A stretch of 64,000 nucleotides of DNA from Candidatus Zymogenaceae bacterium (GCA_016933535.1 JAFGAS010000036.1:1-64000), one strand, 5' to 3'; shown: positions 41,760-49,169, counted from the stretch's first letter. The notes: generated from the letters alone by a model not told the origin. Translations and numbers: made by a program.

Positions 41760-42485
41760 TCAGCCTCCTATCCCGAAGTGGGCAAAGGCAAGGCCCGCCA
41801 CGGCCATGCCGCCGATGATGGCAAGAGCCAGCGACCATTCCTTGAGCCAATTCTGTTTTCCGACGGTGATGATGACGCCGAGGAACGCCATGCTGGCAAA
41901 TCCCCCGACCAGCGCCATGAGGGCCGAACCGCCCTTAACAACCGGCTGGGCCACCATGTAACCCACGGCGCCGAAAAAGGCCGCCGCCGTCATCACCTTC
42001 ATCCATCCTTCATCGCCCCCGGCAACCTTTTCTTTGAGCCATTTTACCCGGGGGGTAAAGAAGGCCACAATGATCAGGTTAAAGACGACTCCCAGGGACA
42101 TCGCCCAAACCGCGTTGGCAAAGACCAGCCCCGTAAAATCGCCCTGCAGCCCGTCCACCCCCATGGCGTTAGCCGCGGCCCCCGCGGCGATCAGCTCGTA
42201 GGAGACCGATCCGATAACCGAGAGCCTCATCCAGGGAAACGCAATGCCGAGCTTGGGAATCATCACCGCCAGCCCCAGCAGTACCGCGATCGACGGGACG
42301 ATGGCGGTGGTTAGCCCCGTCCTGAAGGCCGTCCAGAGCTGCCCGCCGGTCATCCCAATCTCCCGGCCTGCCCGAAAGGCGATCCTGGTGATACGGATCG
42401 CCTGCAGGAATACCACGAAGATAATTGCAGATACCGCAATCCACATACCCCAGCTATTGGCAATCGAAAGGTAGTTGTCACCCAT
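41760..42485 (-). CDS. DUF5058-family membrane protein
   Basis: A 241-residue protein with about six membrane segments. It matches the DUF5058 pattern: NSWGMWIAVSAIIFVVFLQA at the N terminus, FRTGLTTAIVPSIAVLLGLAVMIPKLG, PWMRLSVIGSVSYELIAA, and a cytosolic KWLKEKVAG loop. Members occur beside a second small membrane protein and M20 peptidases or amidohydrolases, as here, which points to uptake or export of peptides or modified amino acids. Function has not been shown experimentally as far as I know. First gene of the three-gene unit. Confidence 0.75.
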   Translation of the reverse strand: MGDNYLSIANSWGMWIAVSAIIFVVFLQAIRITRIAFRAGREIGMTGGQLWTAFRTGLTTAIVPSIAVLLGLAVMIPKLGIAFPWMRLSVIGSVSYELIAAGAAANAMGVDGLQGDFTGLVFANAVWAMSLGVVFNLIIVAFFTPRVKWLKEKVAGGDEGWMKVMTAAAFFGAVGYMVAQPVVKGGSALMALVGGFASMAFLGVIITVGKQNWLKEWSLALAIIGGMAVAGLAFAHFGIGG

Positions 42486-42576
42486 ACTTCACCTCACACA
42501 ATTAAAGAAATTATTACGGAATGAGTGGTTATAATACGGGAACGGTCGGGAAAAATCAACGAAATAGGCGTCCCTC

Positions 42577-42605
42577 TTGCGCCGGAGGTATTTAAATAGT
42601 ATACT
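42577..42605 (+). promoter_or_regulatory. Promoter of the DUF4412-like lipoprotein gene
   Basis: TTGCGC (42577-42582) and TATACT (42600-42605), spacer 17, about 40 bases before the start codon. Confidence 0.55.
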
Positions 42606-42645
42606 AACAGGCAATTGTTGGTATGTTTTAACAGGAGGAGTTCCG

Positions 42646-43395
42646 ATGTTACGTACGTTAGCACGGTCTTCGGCCGTTATTTTCCTGCTTTGCGGGATAA
42701 TCGTCCCGGGTCTCGTCTTTTCCGGCTGTTCGAAGGGTCCCCTCGGCGGGGCGCCGATGGAATTCGCCTGTGATTATCAGGCCGATTTCGTCCAGAAGAT
42801 CGTCAGGGCCGGGGCCGCCACGACCGTCATGGAGGGAAACATCTACACCGACTGTGAGCTGACCCGAACGGAAAACCGGATGGTCCAGCCGGGTGCCCCT
42901 TCGTTCGTGATGATCATGATCAGCCGCCCCGACAAGGGCGTCAACTGGCAGCTGTTCCCGAAGAGCATGAAGTACGTTGAGACGCCCATCGAGCCCGTAA
43001 CCGATATGTCCGAGGGCGCACCGCTGTTGATCAACCCGAAGGACGTTACGGTCGATTCGGAGAAGATCGGTGAGGAGACGGTCGACGGCCATCCCTGCAT
43101 AAAGTGGAAGGTCACGACGACCATGCCCGACGGCAAGACCTTCGTCTACTACTCTTGGGGCGCCCAGGACTTGGATAACTTCGCCATCAAGAAGGAGTTC
43201 GAGACCGTTCCTGGGGAATCCATGGTCATCGAATACAGCAACGTCGTCCTCGGCAAGCCCGATAGTTCCGTCTTTGAGATACCCGCGGGCTATGTCCTCG
43301 CCCCGGAATCGGAGATGAACATGTTGATGATGACCGAGATGGGCATTTCCATCCCGTACGGCATGCCCATGATGCCGCCTATGGGCAACCAATAA
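42646..43395 (+). CDS. DUF4412-like lipoprotein
   Basis: A 249-residue lipoprotein. The ATG at 42646 follows AGGAGGAG; in-frame codons upstream run through the promoter and are excluded. Lipobox FSGC (Cys27). The body reads like the DUF4412/LolA-like half-barrel: ACDYQADFVQKI, MVQPGAPSFVMIMISRPDKGVNWQLFPKSMKYVE, PCIKWKVTTTMPDGKTFVYYSWGAQD, PDSSVFEIPAGY. The tail is unusual: ten Met in the last 34 residues (MNMLMMTEMGISIPYGMPMMPPMG), which might bind copper or simply be flexible. Monocistronic. Confidence 0.7.
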   Translation: MLRTLARSSAVIFLLCGIIVPGLVFSGCSKGPLGGAPMEFACDYQADFVQKIVRAGAATTVMEGNIYTDCELTRTENRMVQPGAPSFVMIMISRPDKGVNWQLFPKSMKYVETPIEPVTDMSEGAPLLINPKDVTVDSEKIGEETVDGHPCIKWKVTTTMPDGKTFVYYSWGAQDLDNFAIKKEFETVPGESMVIEYSNVVLGKPDSSVFEIPAGYVLAPESEMNMLMMTEMGISIPYGMPMMPPMGNQ

Positions 43396-43450
43396 CGCGT
43401 CTTATCAAACGGGGGAGGTACCGGGCCGCCGGCCCGGCCTCCCCGTTCGC

Positions 43451-43478
43451 TTGCCGCTGCTGGCGCGCGTGCTATAAT
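43451..43478 (+). promoter_or_regulatory. Promoter of the old yellow enzyme gene
   Basis: TTGCCG (43451-43456), 16-base spacer, perfect TATAAT (43473-43478), 57 bases before the start codon. Confidence 0.65.
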
Positions 43479-43534
43479 CCCGCGCTCGCGGCACTGTAAT
43501 TCCCGGATTACTGTTAATATCAAGGAGAACGACC

Positions 43535-44752
43535 ATGTCGGTCCTTTTCGAGACAACCCGCGTTAAATCAATGGAATTAAAAAACCGCCTGGTTCGCTCG
43601 GCTACCGTCGAGCGTATGGGCGACGATAAGGGATTGCCGACGCCGGACCTCTTGCGCCTCTACGAGCGGCTCGCCAAGGGTGGGGTCGGCCTGATCATCA
43701 CCGGCATGACCTACGTCTCCCCTGACGGCAAGACCTTCCCCGCGGGGGCCGCCGGTATCGACCGGGACGAGGGGATCGCCTCCTGGCGGGCGCTTACCGA
43801 TCACGTCCACAGTCTCGGGACCGGCGCCAAGATCGCCATGCAGATCGCCCACGGGGGCAGGCAGACCACGCGGGCCGCTATAGGGCAACAGCCCATCGCG
43901 CCCTCGGCGGTGAAGGATCAGTCAAATTTCGTGACCCCCCGCCAGATGACGGAAGATGACATAGAGCGGACCATCGAGGCGTTTGCCCGGGCGGCCCGAA
44001 GGGTCAAGGAAAGCGGGTTTGACGCCGTCCAGATCCACGGCGGCCACGGGTACCTCGTCAACGGATTCCTGAATCCGTACACGAACCGGAGGACTGACCG
44101 GTGGGGCGGATCGCTGGAAAACCGTATGCGCTTTGTCTCGGAGATCTATACAAGGAGCAGAAAACTCGTCGGCGACGCGTTCCCCATACTCATCAAGATC
44201 AGCGCCTATGATCACATGACCAGAAAAGGTAAGAAGGGAATCGAGCTCGGCGAGGGCATCATGATGGCACAATCGCTTGCCGACATGGGGATTGACGGCA
44301 TCGAGGTAAGCTGCGGCATTGCCGAGGACGGGATGTCCACACTGAGGGGGAAGCTGCCGATCGACCTCTTAATCGACGACCTCGGGATGTTCAAAAACAA
44401 CGCCCTGATGCGGTTTGTGATGCGCCGCTTTGGAAATAGGATCATGAAGACCCCGCCTTTCACCGAGGACTACAACCGGAGCGCCGCCCGCCTGATAAAA
44501 CAGAAGGTATCGGTGCCGGTCTTTGCCGTCGGCGGGATCATCAGGCCCTCCACCATGGAAGATATCGTCACCAGCGGGGATGCCGACTACGTGTCGCTGT
44601 GCCGCTCGCTGATATACAGCCCCATTTTTCCGAGGAAGATACAGGAGGGGAGCCGCGAGCCCTCCGGCTGCGTCCACTGCAACCACTGTCTCTTTTACCT
44701 GGCCCTGGGGCCGCTCAGGTGCTACAACGGCAAGCGGATAAAGAAGGTATAA
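43535..44752 (+). CDS. NADH:flavin oxidoreductase (old yellow enzyme family)
   Basis: A 405-residue FMN TIM-barrel enzyme that reduces activated C=C bonds, for example 2-enoates or enoyl-CoA-type compounds. Signatures: MELKNRLVRSATVERMGDD, MQIAHGGRQT, QIHGGHGYLVNGFLNPYTNRRTDRWGGS (long motif at about 167-195) and VFAVGGIIRPSTMEDI. The C-terminal CVHCNHCLFYL and C before YNGKR supply Cys spacing CxxCxxC that could hold an Fe-S cluster, as in 2,4-dienoyl-CoA reductase-like members, though the protein ends soon after and lacks the extra FAD domain. AAGGAGA precedes the ATG; own promoter and terminator. Confidence 0.88.
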   Translation: MSVLFETTRVKSMELKNRLVRSATVERMGDDKGLPTPDLLRLYERLAKGGVGLIITGMTYVSPDGKTFPAGAAGIDRDEGIASWRALTDHVHSLGTGAKIAMQIAHGGRQTTRAAIGQQPIAPSAVKDQSNFVTPRQMTEDDIERTIEAFARAARRVKESGFDAVQIHGGHGYLVNGFLNPYTNRRTDRWGGSLENRMRFVSEIYTRSRKLVGDAFPILIKISAYDHMTRKGKKGIELGEGIMMAQSLADMGIDGIEVSCGIAEDGMSTLRGKLPIDLLIDDLGMFKNNALMRFVMRRFGNRIMKTPPFTEDYNRSAARLIKQKVSVPVFAVGGIIRPSTMEDIVTSGDADYVSLCRSLIYSPIFPRKIQEGSREPSGCVHCNHCLFYLALGPLRCYNGKRIKKV

Positions 44753-44776
44753 CTCACGGACGTTCGTCGAATCTCT

Positions 44777-44814
44777 TAAAAAAAAGCGCCCCTTCTTTCG
44801 AAGGAGCGCTTTTT
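44777..44814 (+). terminator. Terminator after the old yellow enzyme gene
   Basis: AAAAAGCGC...CCTTC and GAAGG...AGCGCTTTTT pair around TTTC, with a one-base bulge, then TTTTTAG; 25 bases after the stop. The A-run on the other side lets it serve the minus strand too. Confidence 0.8.
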
Positions 44815-44840
44815 AGCACGCTATTCCTGCCCAACTCTGC

Positions 44841-44935
44841 CGTCATTGCGAGCACCGGTAGGGGGCGCGGCAATCCCCCGACTGTCACCATATAACTAGG
44901 GGATTGCTTCGTCGCTTCCGCTCCTCGCAATGACG
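44841..44935. repeat. Family C inverted repeat (CGTCATTGCGAG ends)
   Basis: A 95-base imperfect palindrome with outer ends CGTCATTGCGAG and CTCGCAATGACG and inner arms GGCAATCCCC and GGGGATTGC. A half copy lies at 45837-45880. Elements with the same ends are common in many bacterial genomes and are noncoding. Confidence 0.75.
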
Positions 44936-44966
44936 TATACACGTCCCTTCCCTCCGGCAATCTCCT

Positions 44967-45746
44967 CTACTTATCCACCTGGGCCACGGCCCTGATCCAT
45001 CCCGCCGAGGCCCCTTTGATCTTGATCGGGAAGCAGAAGAAGGTAAACCCGAAGGGCGGTATCTTGTCCAGGTTGGTGAGCTTCTCGATCTGGAAGTACC
45101 CCTTCTCGATGCCCGCGAAGTGGGCCTCCCAGATGAGCGATGCGTCCTTGGTCTTGGCGTAGTCCTGGGCGATATACGGCAGCGGCCGGTCCCAGCTCCA
45201 GGCATCCGTCCCCACGACGTTGACCCCCATGTTAAGGATATGCAGCGTCGATTCCTTGCCCATGCCGCATCCCGTCAGGAGGTATTCGAGCTTGCCCCAG
45301 TTTTTGTCGGCCCCGGTCATGATCAGGACGGCGTCGTTGGGCTTTATTGTATAGCCGATGCGTTTGAGCTCATCGTCCACGTCCTTGGGCGAAACCTTGT
45401 AGCCGTCCGGGAATTTCCGGAAATCGAGTACCACGCCGTCGGCGATGCACCATTCCAGCGGCATCTTATCCACGGTCAGCGCGGGCTTGCCGTTGTCCTG
45501 CGTGGGGTGGTAGTGCCACGGCGCATCGATGTGGGTGCCGGCATGGGTGCTCACCGAGAGCAGCTCCACCGCCCAGCCGAGCCCGCCGGGAAGGTCCTTA
45601 TCGGGGTCGATGCCGGGGAAAAACGGGATCATGGTGCCCGCCCCCTGCTTGTGGTCGACGTACTGTATCTTGGGGATCATCAAGGGCGGGTCCGACGGCA
45701 GCCCATCCTCGATGGCGATTGAAAGGTCTATGAATTTCTTGGCCAT
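44967..45746 (-). CDS. Cyclase-family metal-dependent hydrolase
   Basis: A 259-residue protein of the cyclase/kynurenine formamidase family (PF04199). The metal motif is THAGTHIDAPWHYH (about 67-80). Other traits: FIDLSIAIEDGLPSDP at the start and VNVVGTDAWSWDRP. Characterised members hydrolyse formylkynurenine, isatin or cyclic amides. The family is broad and no tryptophan genes are nearby, so I give no substrate. Between a terminator/repeat zone and the RAYT repeat field; monocistronic. Confidence 0.85.
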   Translation of the reverse strand: MAKKFIDLSIAIEDGLPSDPPLMIPKIQYVDHKQGAGTMIPFFPGIDPDKDLPGGLGWAVELLSVSTHAGTHIDAPWHYHPTQDNGKPALTVDKMPLEWCIADGVVLDFRKFPDGYKVSPKDVDDELKRIGYTIKPNDAVLIMTGADKNWGKLEYLLTGCGMGKESTLHILNMGVNVVGTDAWSWDRPLPYIAQDYAKTKDASLIWEAHFAGIEKGYFQIEKLTNLDKIPPFGFTFFCFPIKIKGASAGWIRAVAQVDK

Positions 45747-45836
45747 AATGTCCTCCGCTGGTATTTTAACTGATCGTATTAGTATCTATAGGGGCGGCGA
45801 TTTCTGATAGTGTCGCCTCCTGCGACGTTTATTATT

Positions 45837-45880
45837 GTCATTGCGAGCCGCCGAATGGCGGCGTGGCAATCTCGCCGCCC
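45837..45880. repeat. Family C half copy
   Basis: GTCATTGCGAGCCGCCGAAT followed by GGCGGCGTGGCAATCTC; matches the left arm of the palindrome at 44841. It contains its own short GCCGCC/GGCGGC hairpin. Confidence 0.6.
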
Positions 45881-45900
45881 GAAAAACATCCCGGAAGCTG

Positions 45901-46072
45901 CCGGGTCGCATATATGCGACCCCTACAGGTTTTAACACGCACCGGGCCTATAAAAAAAGAGTTGATGTTAACCCCGCTACTTTAACCTCCGGGCACGGCG
46001 AATCGTATCCACACGATTTTTTATATCTTGGCGGATTAGCACCCGTAGGGGCGGCATAAATGCCGCCCGTTC
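45901..46072. repeat. Composite palindromic element, copy 1
   Basis: About 172 bases. Left hairpin GGGTCGCATATATGCGACCC (45903-45922), then CCTACAGGTTTTAACACG, a less conserved centre with CACGGCGAATCGTATCC, and the right hairpin core GGGCGGCATAAATGCCGCCC (46049-46068) preceded by ACCCGTAG. Same order and spacing as the copies at 46926 and 47822; the centre is the most diverged of the three. Confidence 0.75.
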
Positions 46073-46126
46073 TAACGAACACTCTCTGTTTCTTAAATAC
46101 ATGATACTATATGACTCGAGCCAAAT

Positions 46127-46894
46127 TCATTTAACAAATACGCCCTTAACTTCCTCCAGCTTAAACGTATTGCCGTACTTATATACTTTCCCATCTCCAT
46201 CTGGGTTGGGTTTATATAGGCAATGTTGGTTAATCCACCAGAGATATGTATTTTCAAATGTTGGGAAAATCCATTTATCTTCAGAGGGGCCCCCTTGCAT
46301 AATATCAACTTGCTTCAGTTTCCCATCATTTCTCGTAAGTGTTTCTCCTTTTTCTAAATCATACTTTGAATAGAGTGCTATTGAAGGAAAATCTTTTATA
46401 TTTTCATTAACTGACCATTCACTTGCAGTCCATCCTTGTTTTTTTGGAGCAATCCGATCATTATAGACAACAAAATATAGTTTACTTCCATGAATTTCTG
46501 ATAAAGCCTTGAATACTATTGCTTCTCTTTTGCTAAATTCTGATGATTCTTCACTAGGTTTTGAATCATCAAAAAAAACAACAGTTGGCTTACCACTTTT
46601 ATAAACCAGTTCATCAAAATTGTCTTTGCCGGTTGCGGCGTCATACTTGACCAGTCTCATGCACTTTACGTAGCTCGATTTAAGGATATCGTCAACGGTG
46701 GCAAGCTTCATATCCAATTCAACGCCCTTATTGAAGACCTCTCTTGCCTTTTCTTCGTTCTTCTGATTCAAGTAATCGATGGCCTGCCGGTAATAGTCGT
46801 CGGCGGTGTAGTCCTGCGCCCGCGCCGCCGTGGCGGCGGCGGACAGCAACAGGATGCCCACGCCGATCAGTATGTATTTTATTCGGATAGTCAT
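46127..46894 (-). CDS. Exported TPR/thioredoxin-like hypothetical protein, mosaic
   Basis: A 255-residue exported protein. The ATG at 46894 (GAGGG 6 bases before) begins a signal peptide ending ARA-QDY. Residues 25-60 look like one TPR unit (DDYYRQAIDYLNQKNEEKAREVFNKGVELD). The rest (GKPTVVFFDDSKPSEESS, KALSEIHGSKLYFVVYN, DFPSIALYS) resembles a thioredoxin fold but has no CxxC. Base composition changes abruptly near 46625: the first ~90 codons are GC-rich like the chromosome, the last ~165 are AT-rich. The gene is bracketed by composite repeat copies 1 and 2, so the AT-rich part may have come by recombination. Function unknown. Confidence 0.65.
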   Translation of the reverse strand: MTIRIKYILIGVGILLLSAAATAARAQDYTADDYYRQAIDYLNQKNEEKAREVFNKGVELDMKLATVDDILKSSYVKCMRLVKYDAATGKDNFDELVYKSGKPTVVFFDDSKPSEESSEFSKREAIVFKALSEIHGSKLYFVVYNDRIAPKKQGWTASEWSVNENIKDFPSIALYSKYDLEKGETLTRNDGKLKQVDIMQGGPSEDKWIFPTFENTYLWWINQHCLYKPNPDGDGKVYKYGNTFKLEEVKGVFVK

Positions 46895-46925
46895 AATAGG
46901 CCCTCTATATATTAAATACGCCGGA

Positions 46926-47095
46926 CGGGTCGCATAGATGCGATCCCTACAGATTCTAACACGGGTGGCCGTCGAAACCAAAGAACCGGTACCATCCCCA
47001 CGTTTACGAGCGCCGGACACGATGAATCATGTCCCTATGAGTTCTTAATTTATATCATGTTAGAACCCGTAGGGGCGGCATATATGCCGCCCGTC
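46926..47095. repeat. Composite palindromic element, copy 2
   Basis: About 170 bases: GGGTCGCATAGATGCGATCCC hairpin at the left, CTACAGATTCTAACACGGGT, AAAGAACCG, CACGATGAATCATGTCCC, GAGTTCTT and TTAGAACCCGTAGG followed by the GGCGGCATATATGCCGCC hairpin. It aligns almost throughout with copy 3 in the same orientation. It ends 5 bases after the RAYT stop codon. Confidence 0.85.
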
Positions 47096-47100
47096 TTTTC

Positions 47101-47640
47101 CTATTTTCTGTATTCCTCGTCTTCACTCCATTTCATAGGGTTATATACGATATATTCCCTGATATCATGTAAATCGTCCTCATTCCTGATCACGTGCTCA
47201 TAATACCCGCGTTGCCACCCGAAATACCCGAACCCGTCGGCTACGCACCGCCGCTTTACCGCGGATTTATACTGTTGAACGATAACCGACAGCGATCGAG
47301 AATCAAAATGCGGACCGGACAAGGGTGGCGTCTCGCCGGGCGGCATATATGCCGCCCCTACAGGTTGTAGGACGATAATTGCGTGAATATGGTTCGGCAT
47401 GATTACGCGTTCATCGATAGAAACGAACGGGAAATGACTTGATATCTCGATAAGACATTTTTCGGCCGTCCTGCCGATCTCGGAAAAGACCATTTCGTCC
47501 TTCTTAACCCGGCCTAACAGACACGCCTTTCCCTTAGTGCAGACTGTTACGAAATACCAGCCAGCCTGTGAATAATCGTAGTCCTTCAATCGAATAGTAC
47601 GGCGCGAGGGTTGTTCGGAAGGTCCGGATCGTTGTGACAT
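47101..47640 (-). CDS. REP-associated tyrosine transposase (RAYT)
   Basis: A 179-residue Y1-type HUH enzyme of the IS200-like/TnpA-REP family, which nicks and rejoins single-stranded palindromic DNA. HUH motif: MPNHIHAIIVL with His84 and His86; catalytic Tyr in GWQRGYYEHVIRNEDDL (Tyr146/147); the family tail is IREYIVYNPMKW. I use the ATG at 47640; the frame continues upstream to 47829 only by reading through repeat DNA. Residues 93-102 (PVGAAYMPPG) are encoded by a REP palindrome lying in frame at the position of the variable loop after the HUH motif. Gene appears intact. Confidence 0.88.
   Translation of the reverse strand: MSQRSGPSEQPSRRTIRLKDYDYSQAGWYFVTVCTKGKACLLGRVKKDEMVFSEIGRTAEKCLIEISSHFPFVSIDERVIMPNHIHAIIVLQPVGAAYMPPGETPPLSGPHFDSRSLSVIVQQYKSAVKRRCVADGFGYFGWQRGYYEHVIRNEDDLHDIREYIVYNPMKWSEDEEYRK
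47335..47364. repeat. REP hairpin inside the RAYT coding sequence
   Basis: The hairpin core GGGCGGCATATATGCCGCCC with its CTACAGG flank forms ten in-frame codons (residues 93-102) of the RAYT gene. The core is identical to the one at 47071-47090, so this is a recent or maintained insertion. Confidence 0.85.
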
Positions 47641-47730
47641 CTGATAGCCTGACCTATCGTCGTAATAGAACGGCCACCTGTTATAAAAGCGACGTATAGT
47701 ACCGACAAACCTGACTGTCTGATTGAACCG

Positions 47731-47800
47731 ATTACACCCGTAGGGGCGGCATTCATGCCGCCCGGATGACACCCCAAAAAGCAGGCTTTTTGGGGGCCCC
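47731..47800. repeat. Linked hairpins A and B
   Basis: Hairpin A: ACCCGTAG then GGGCGGCATTCATGCCGCCC (to 47763). Hairpin B: ACACCCCAAAAAGCAGGC then TTTTTGGGGG (47770-47796), followed by the GGCCCCGACAGGAAGG linker that leads into element copy 3. The half element at 19253-19330 has the same pieces and linker. Confidence 0.75.
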
Positions 47801-47821
47801 GACAGGAAGGAAAAGCTGCCG

Positions 47822-47989
47822 GGTCGCATCTATGCGCCCCCTACAGATTCTAACACGGGTGGACTAGTTAGCAAAGAACCGATTTTATCCCCGCGTTTAA
47901 AGCTGTTAGACACGATGAATTGTGTCCCAACGAGTTCTTGGGTTATATTGCGTTAGAACATGTAGGGGCGGCATTCATTCCGCCCGTCT
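47822..47989. repeat. Composite palindromic element, copy 3
   Basis: About 168 bases: GGTCGCATCTATGCGCCCC, CTACAGATTCTAACACGGGT, AAAGAACCG, CACGATGAATTGTGTCCC, GAGTTCTT, TTAGAACATGTAGG and the GGCGGCATTCATTCCGCC hairpin. Direct-repeat partner of copy 2 across the RAYT gene. Confidence 0.85.
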
Positions 47990-48002
47990 CAATGCGGTGG
48001 TT

Positions 48003-49169
48003 CTATTTTAGTGCCCCCACGATCCGCTCCCCGGCCTCGGTGAGCCTTTCTTCCGGAGCGCACAGGGTAAACCGGACGTAGCCCTCCCCGCTCGGGCCGA
48101 AGCCGGAGCCCGGTGTGGCCACGATGTGGGCCTTTTGGACGAGCATTGCGGAAAACGACTCGGACGTCTGGCCCTTTGGGGTCTTCACCCAGAAGTAGAA
48201 GCTCGCCTCCGGCATCCGGTATTCGAGGCCGGCAGCAGACAAAGCCTCGGCCAGCACCCCCCGCCGTCTCTCGTAGACCGCGCGGATCGGCGGCGTCAGT
48301 TCCTCCGCGTGATCCAGCGCATATGCCGCGGCCAACTGGATCGGCTGAAAGATCCCGGAATCCATGTTCGATTTAACCTTTGCCAGCCCCCCGACGATCT
48401 CCTTTTTGCCCACGGCAAAGCCGATCCGCCACCCGGTCATGTTGAACGTCTTGGAGAGGCTGTGGATCTCCATCCCCACGTCCCGGGCGCCGTCGGTCTC
48501 CAGGAAGCTTACGGGCTTCTTTCCGTCAAAATAGAGTTCGGTATAGGCAGCATCGTGACAGACGACGATATTATGTTTATCGGCAAACGCCACGACCTCT
48601 TTGAAATAGCCGGGCCCGGCCGTTGCCGCCGTGGGATTGTTCGGGTAGTTGAGAAACATCAGCGCGGCCCTGTCGGCCACGGTCTTTGGGATCGCCCCGA
48701 GGTCGGGCAGAAAGTTATTTTCGGCGGTAAGCGGCATAAAGCGGACGTCGGCACCCACAAAGGCAGACGTGATGCCGTATACCGGGTAGCCCGGCTCAGG
48801 GACCAGCACCACGTCGCCGGGATTGACGAAGGCAAGGGGAACGTGGGAGATCCCCTCCTTTGACCCGATAACCGAGGTGATCTCACCTCCCGGTTCCAGA
48901 GTCACCCCAAAACGCCGGGAGTACCAGCCGGCCACCGCGTTGCGAAAGACGGAGAGCCCAGCGGTAAAGGGATAGCGGTGGTTTTCGGGCCTTGCCGCCT
49001 CCCGGGCAAGCTCTTGGACAATAGGCGCCGGTGTGGGGATATCCGGGTCGCCGACCCCCAGGTCAATGATATCGGCGCCTCCGGCGGCCATCTCGTTCTT
49101 GATCCGGTCGATACGCTCGAAAAGATACGGGGGAAGCTCCAATATCCTGTCCGCATAGCTCATCTTCAT
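48003..49169 (-). CDS. dapL: LL-diaminopimelate aminotransferase
   Basis: A 388-residue PLP enzyme that converts tetrahydrodipicolinate to LL-diaminopimelate in one step for lysine and peptidoglycan synthesis. Class I/II aminotransferase motifs: IIDLGVGDPDIPTP, RYPFTAGLSVFRNAVAGWY, NYPNNPTAATA, CHDAAYTELYFDGKKP, and SLSKTFNMTGWRIGF with the PLP lysine; the C-terminal VRFTLCAPEERL is family-like. Start ATG at 49169 with AGGAG 10 bases before. dapB lies two genes upstream on the same strand, supporting the assignment. Confidence 0.92.
   Translation of the reverse strand: MKMSYADRILELPPYLFERIDRIKNEMAAGGADIIDLGVGDPDIPTPAPIVQELAREAARPENHRYPFTAGLSVFRNAVAGWYSRRFGVTLEPGGEITSVIGSKEGISHVPLAFVNPGDVVLVPEPGYPVYGITSAFVGADVRFMPLTAENNFLPDLGAIPKTVADRAALMFLNYPNNPTAATAGPGYFKEVVAFADKHNIVVCHDAAYTELYFDGKKPVSFLETDGARDVGMEIHSLSKTFNMTGWRIGFAVGKKEIVGGLAKVKSNMDSGIFQPIQLAAAYALDHAEELTPPIRAVYERRRGVLAEALSAAGLEYRMPEASFYFWVKTPKGQTSESFSAMLVQKAHIVATPGSGFGPSGEGYVRFTLCAPEERLTEAGERIVGALK

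Larger units (their letters stand above)
45747..46126. other. Gene-free gap filled with palindromic repeats
   Basis: About 380 bases hold no gene. They contain a half copy of the family C repeat (45837-45880), the first composite ~172-base RAYT-type element (45901-46072), and an AT-rich tail to the next gene. Confidence 0.8.
46926..47989 (-). mobile_element. RAYT-repeat unit (REPtron-like)
   Basis: A RAYT transposase gene (47101-47640) lies between two direct copies of a ~170-base composite palindromic element (46926-47095 and 47822-47989), with a further hairpin pair in its leader (47731-47800) and one hairpin inside the gene. REP-associated tyrosine transposases are known to occur among the REP palindromes they recognise. 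A half element at 19253-19330 shows that the repeats are dispersed. I cannot see target-site duplications with certainty, so the limits are those of the repeats. Confidence 0.75.
47641..48002. other. Repeat-filled gap upstream of the RAYT gene
   Basis: Holds no gene of its own. It contains the RAYT leader, a linked A-plus-B hairpin pair (47731-47800), composite element copy 3 (47822-47989) and 13 bases before the dapL stop. Confidence 0.75.

Noticed and set aside
47641-47829. Longer N terminus of the RAYT protein
   Set aside because: The extra 63 codons run through repeat DNA (residues such as SSGRHECRPYG come from a REP hairpin) and are not part of the family; the ATG at 47640 fits.
45837-47989. 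Possible CRISPR array in the palindrome-rich region
   Set aside because: The repeats are hairpins at irregular distances, in both orientations and with genes between them; there is no regular repeat-spacer spacing and no cas gene.
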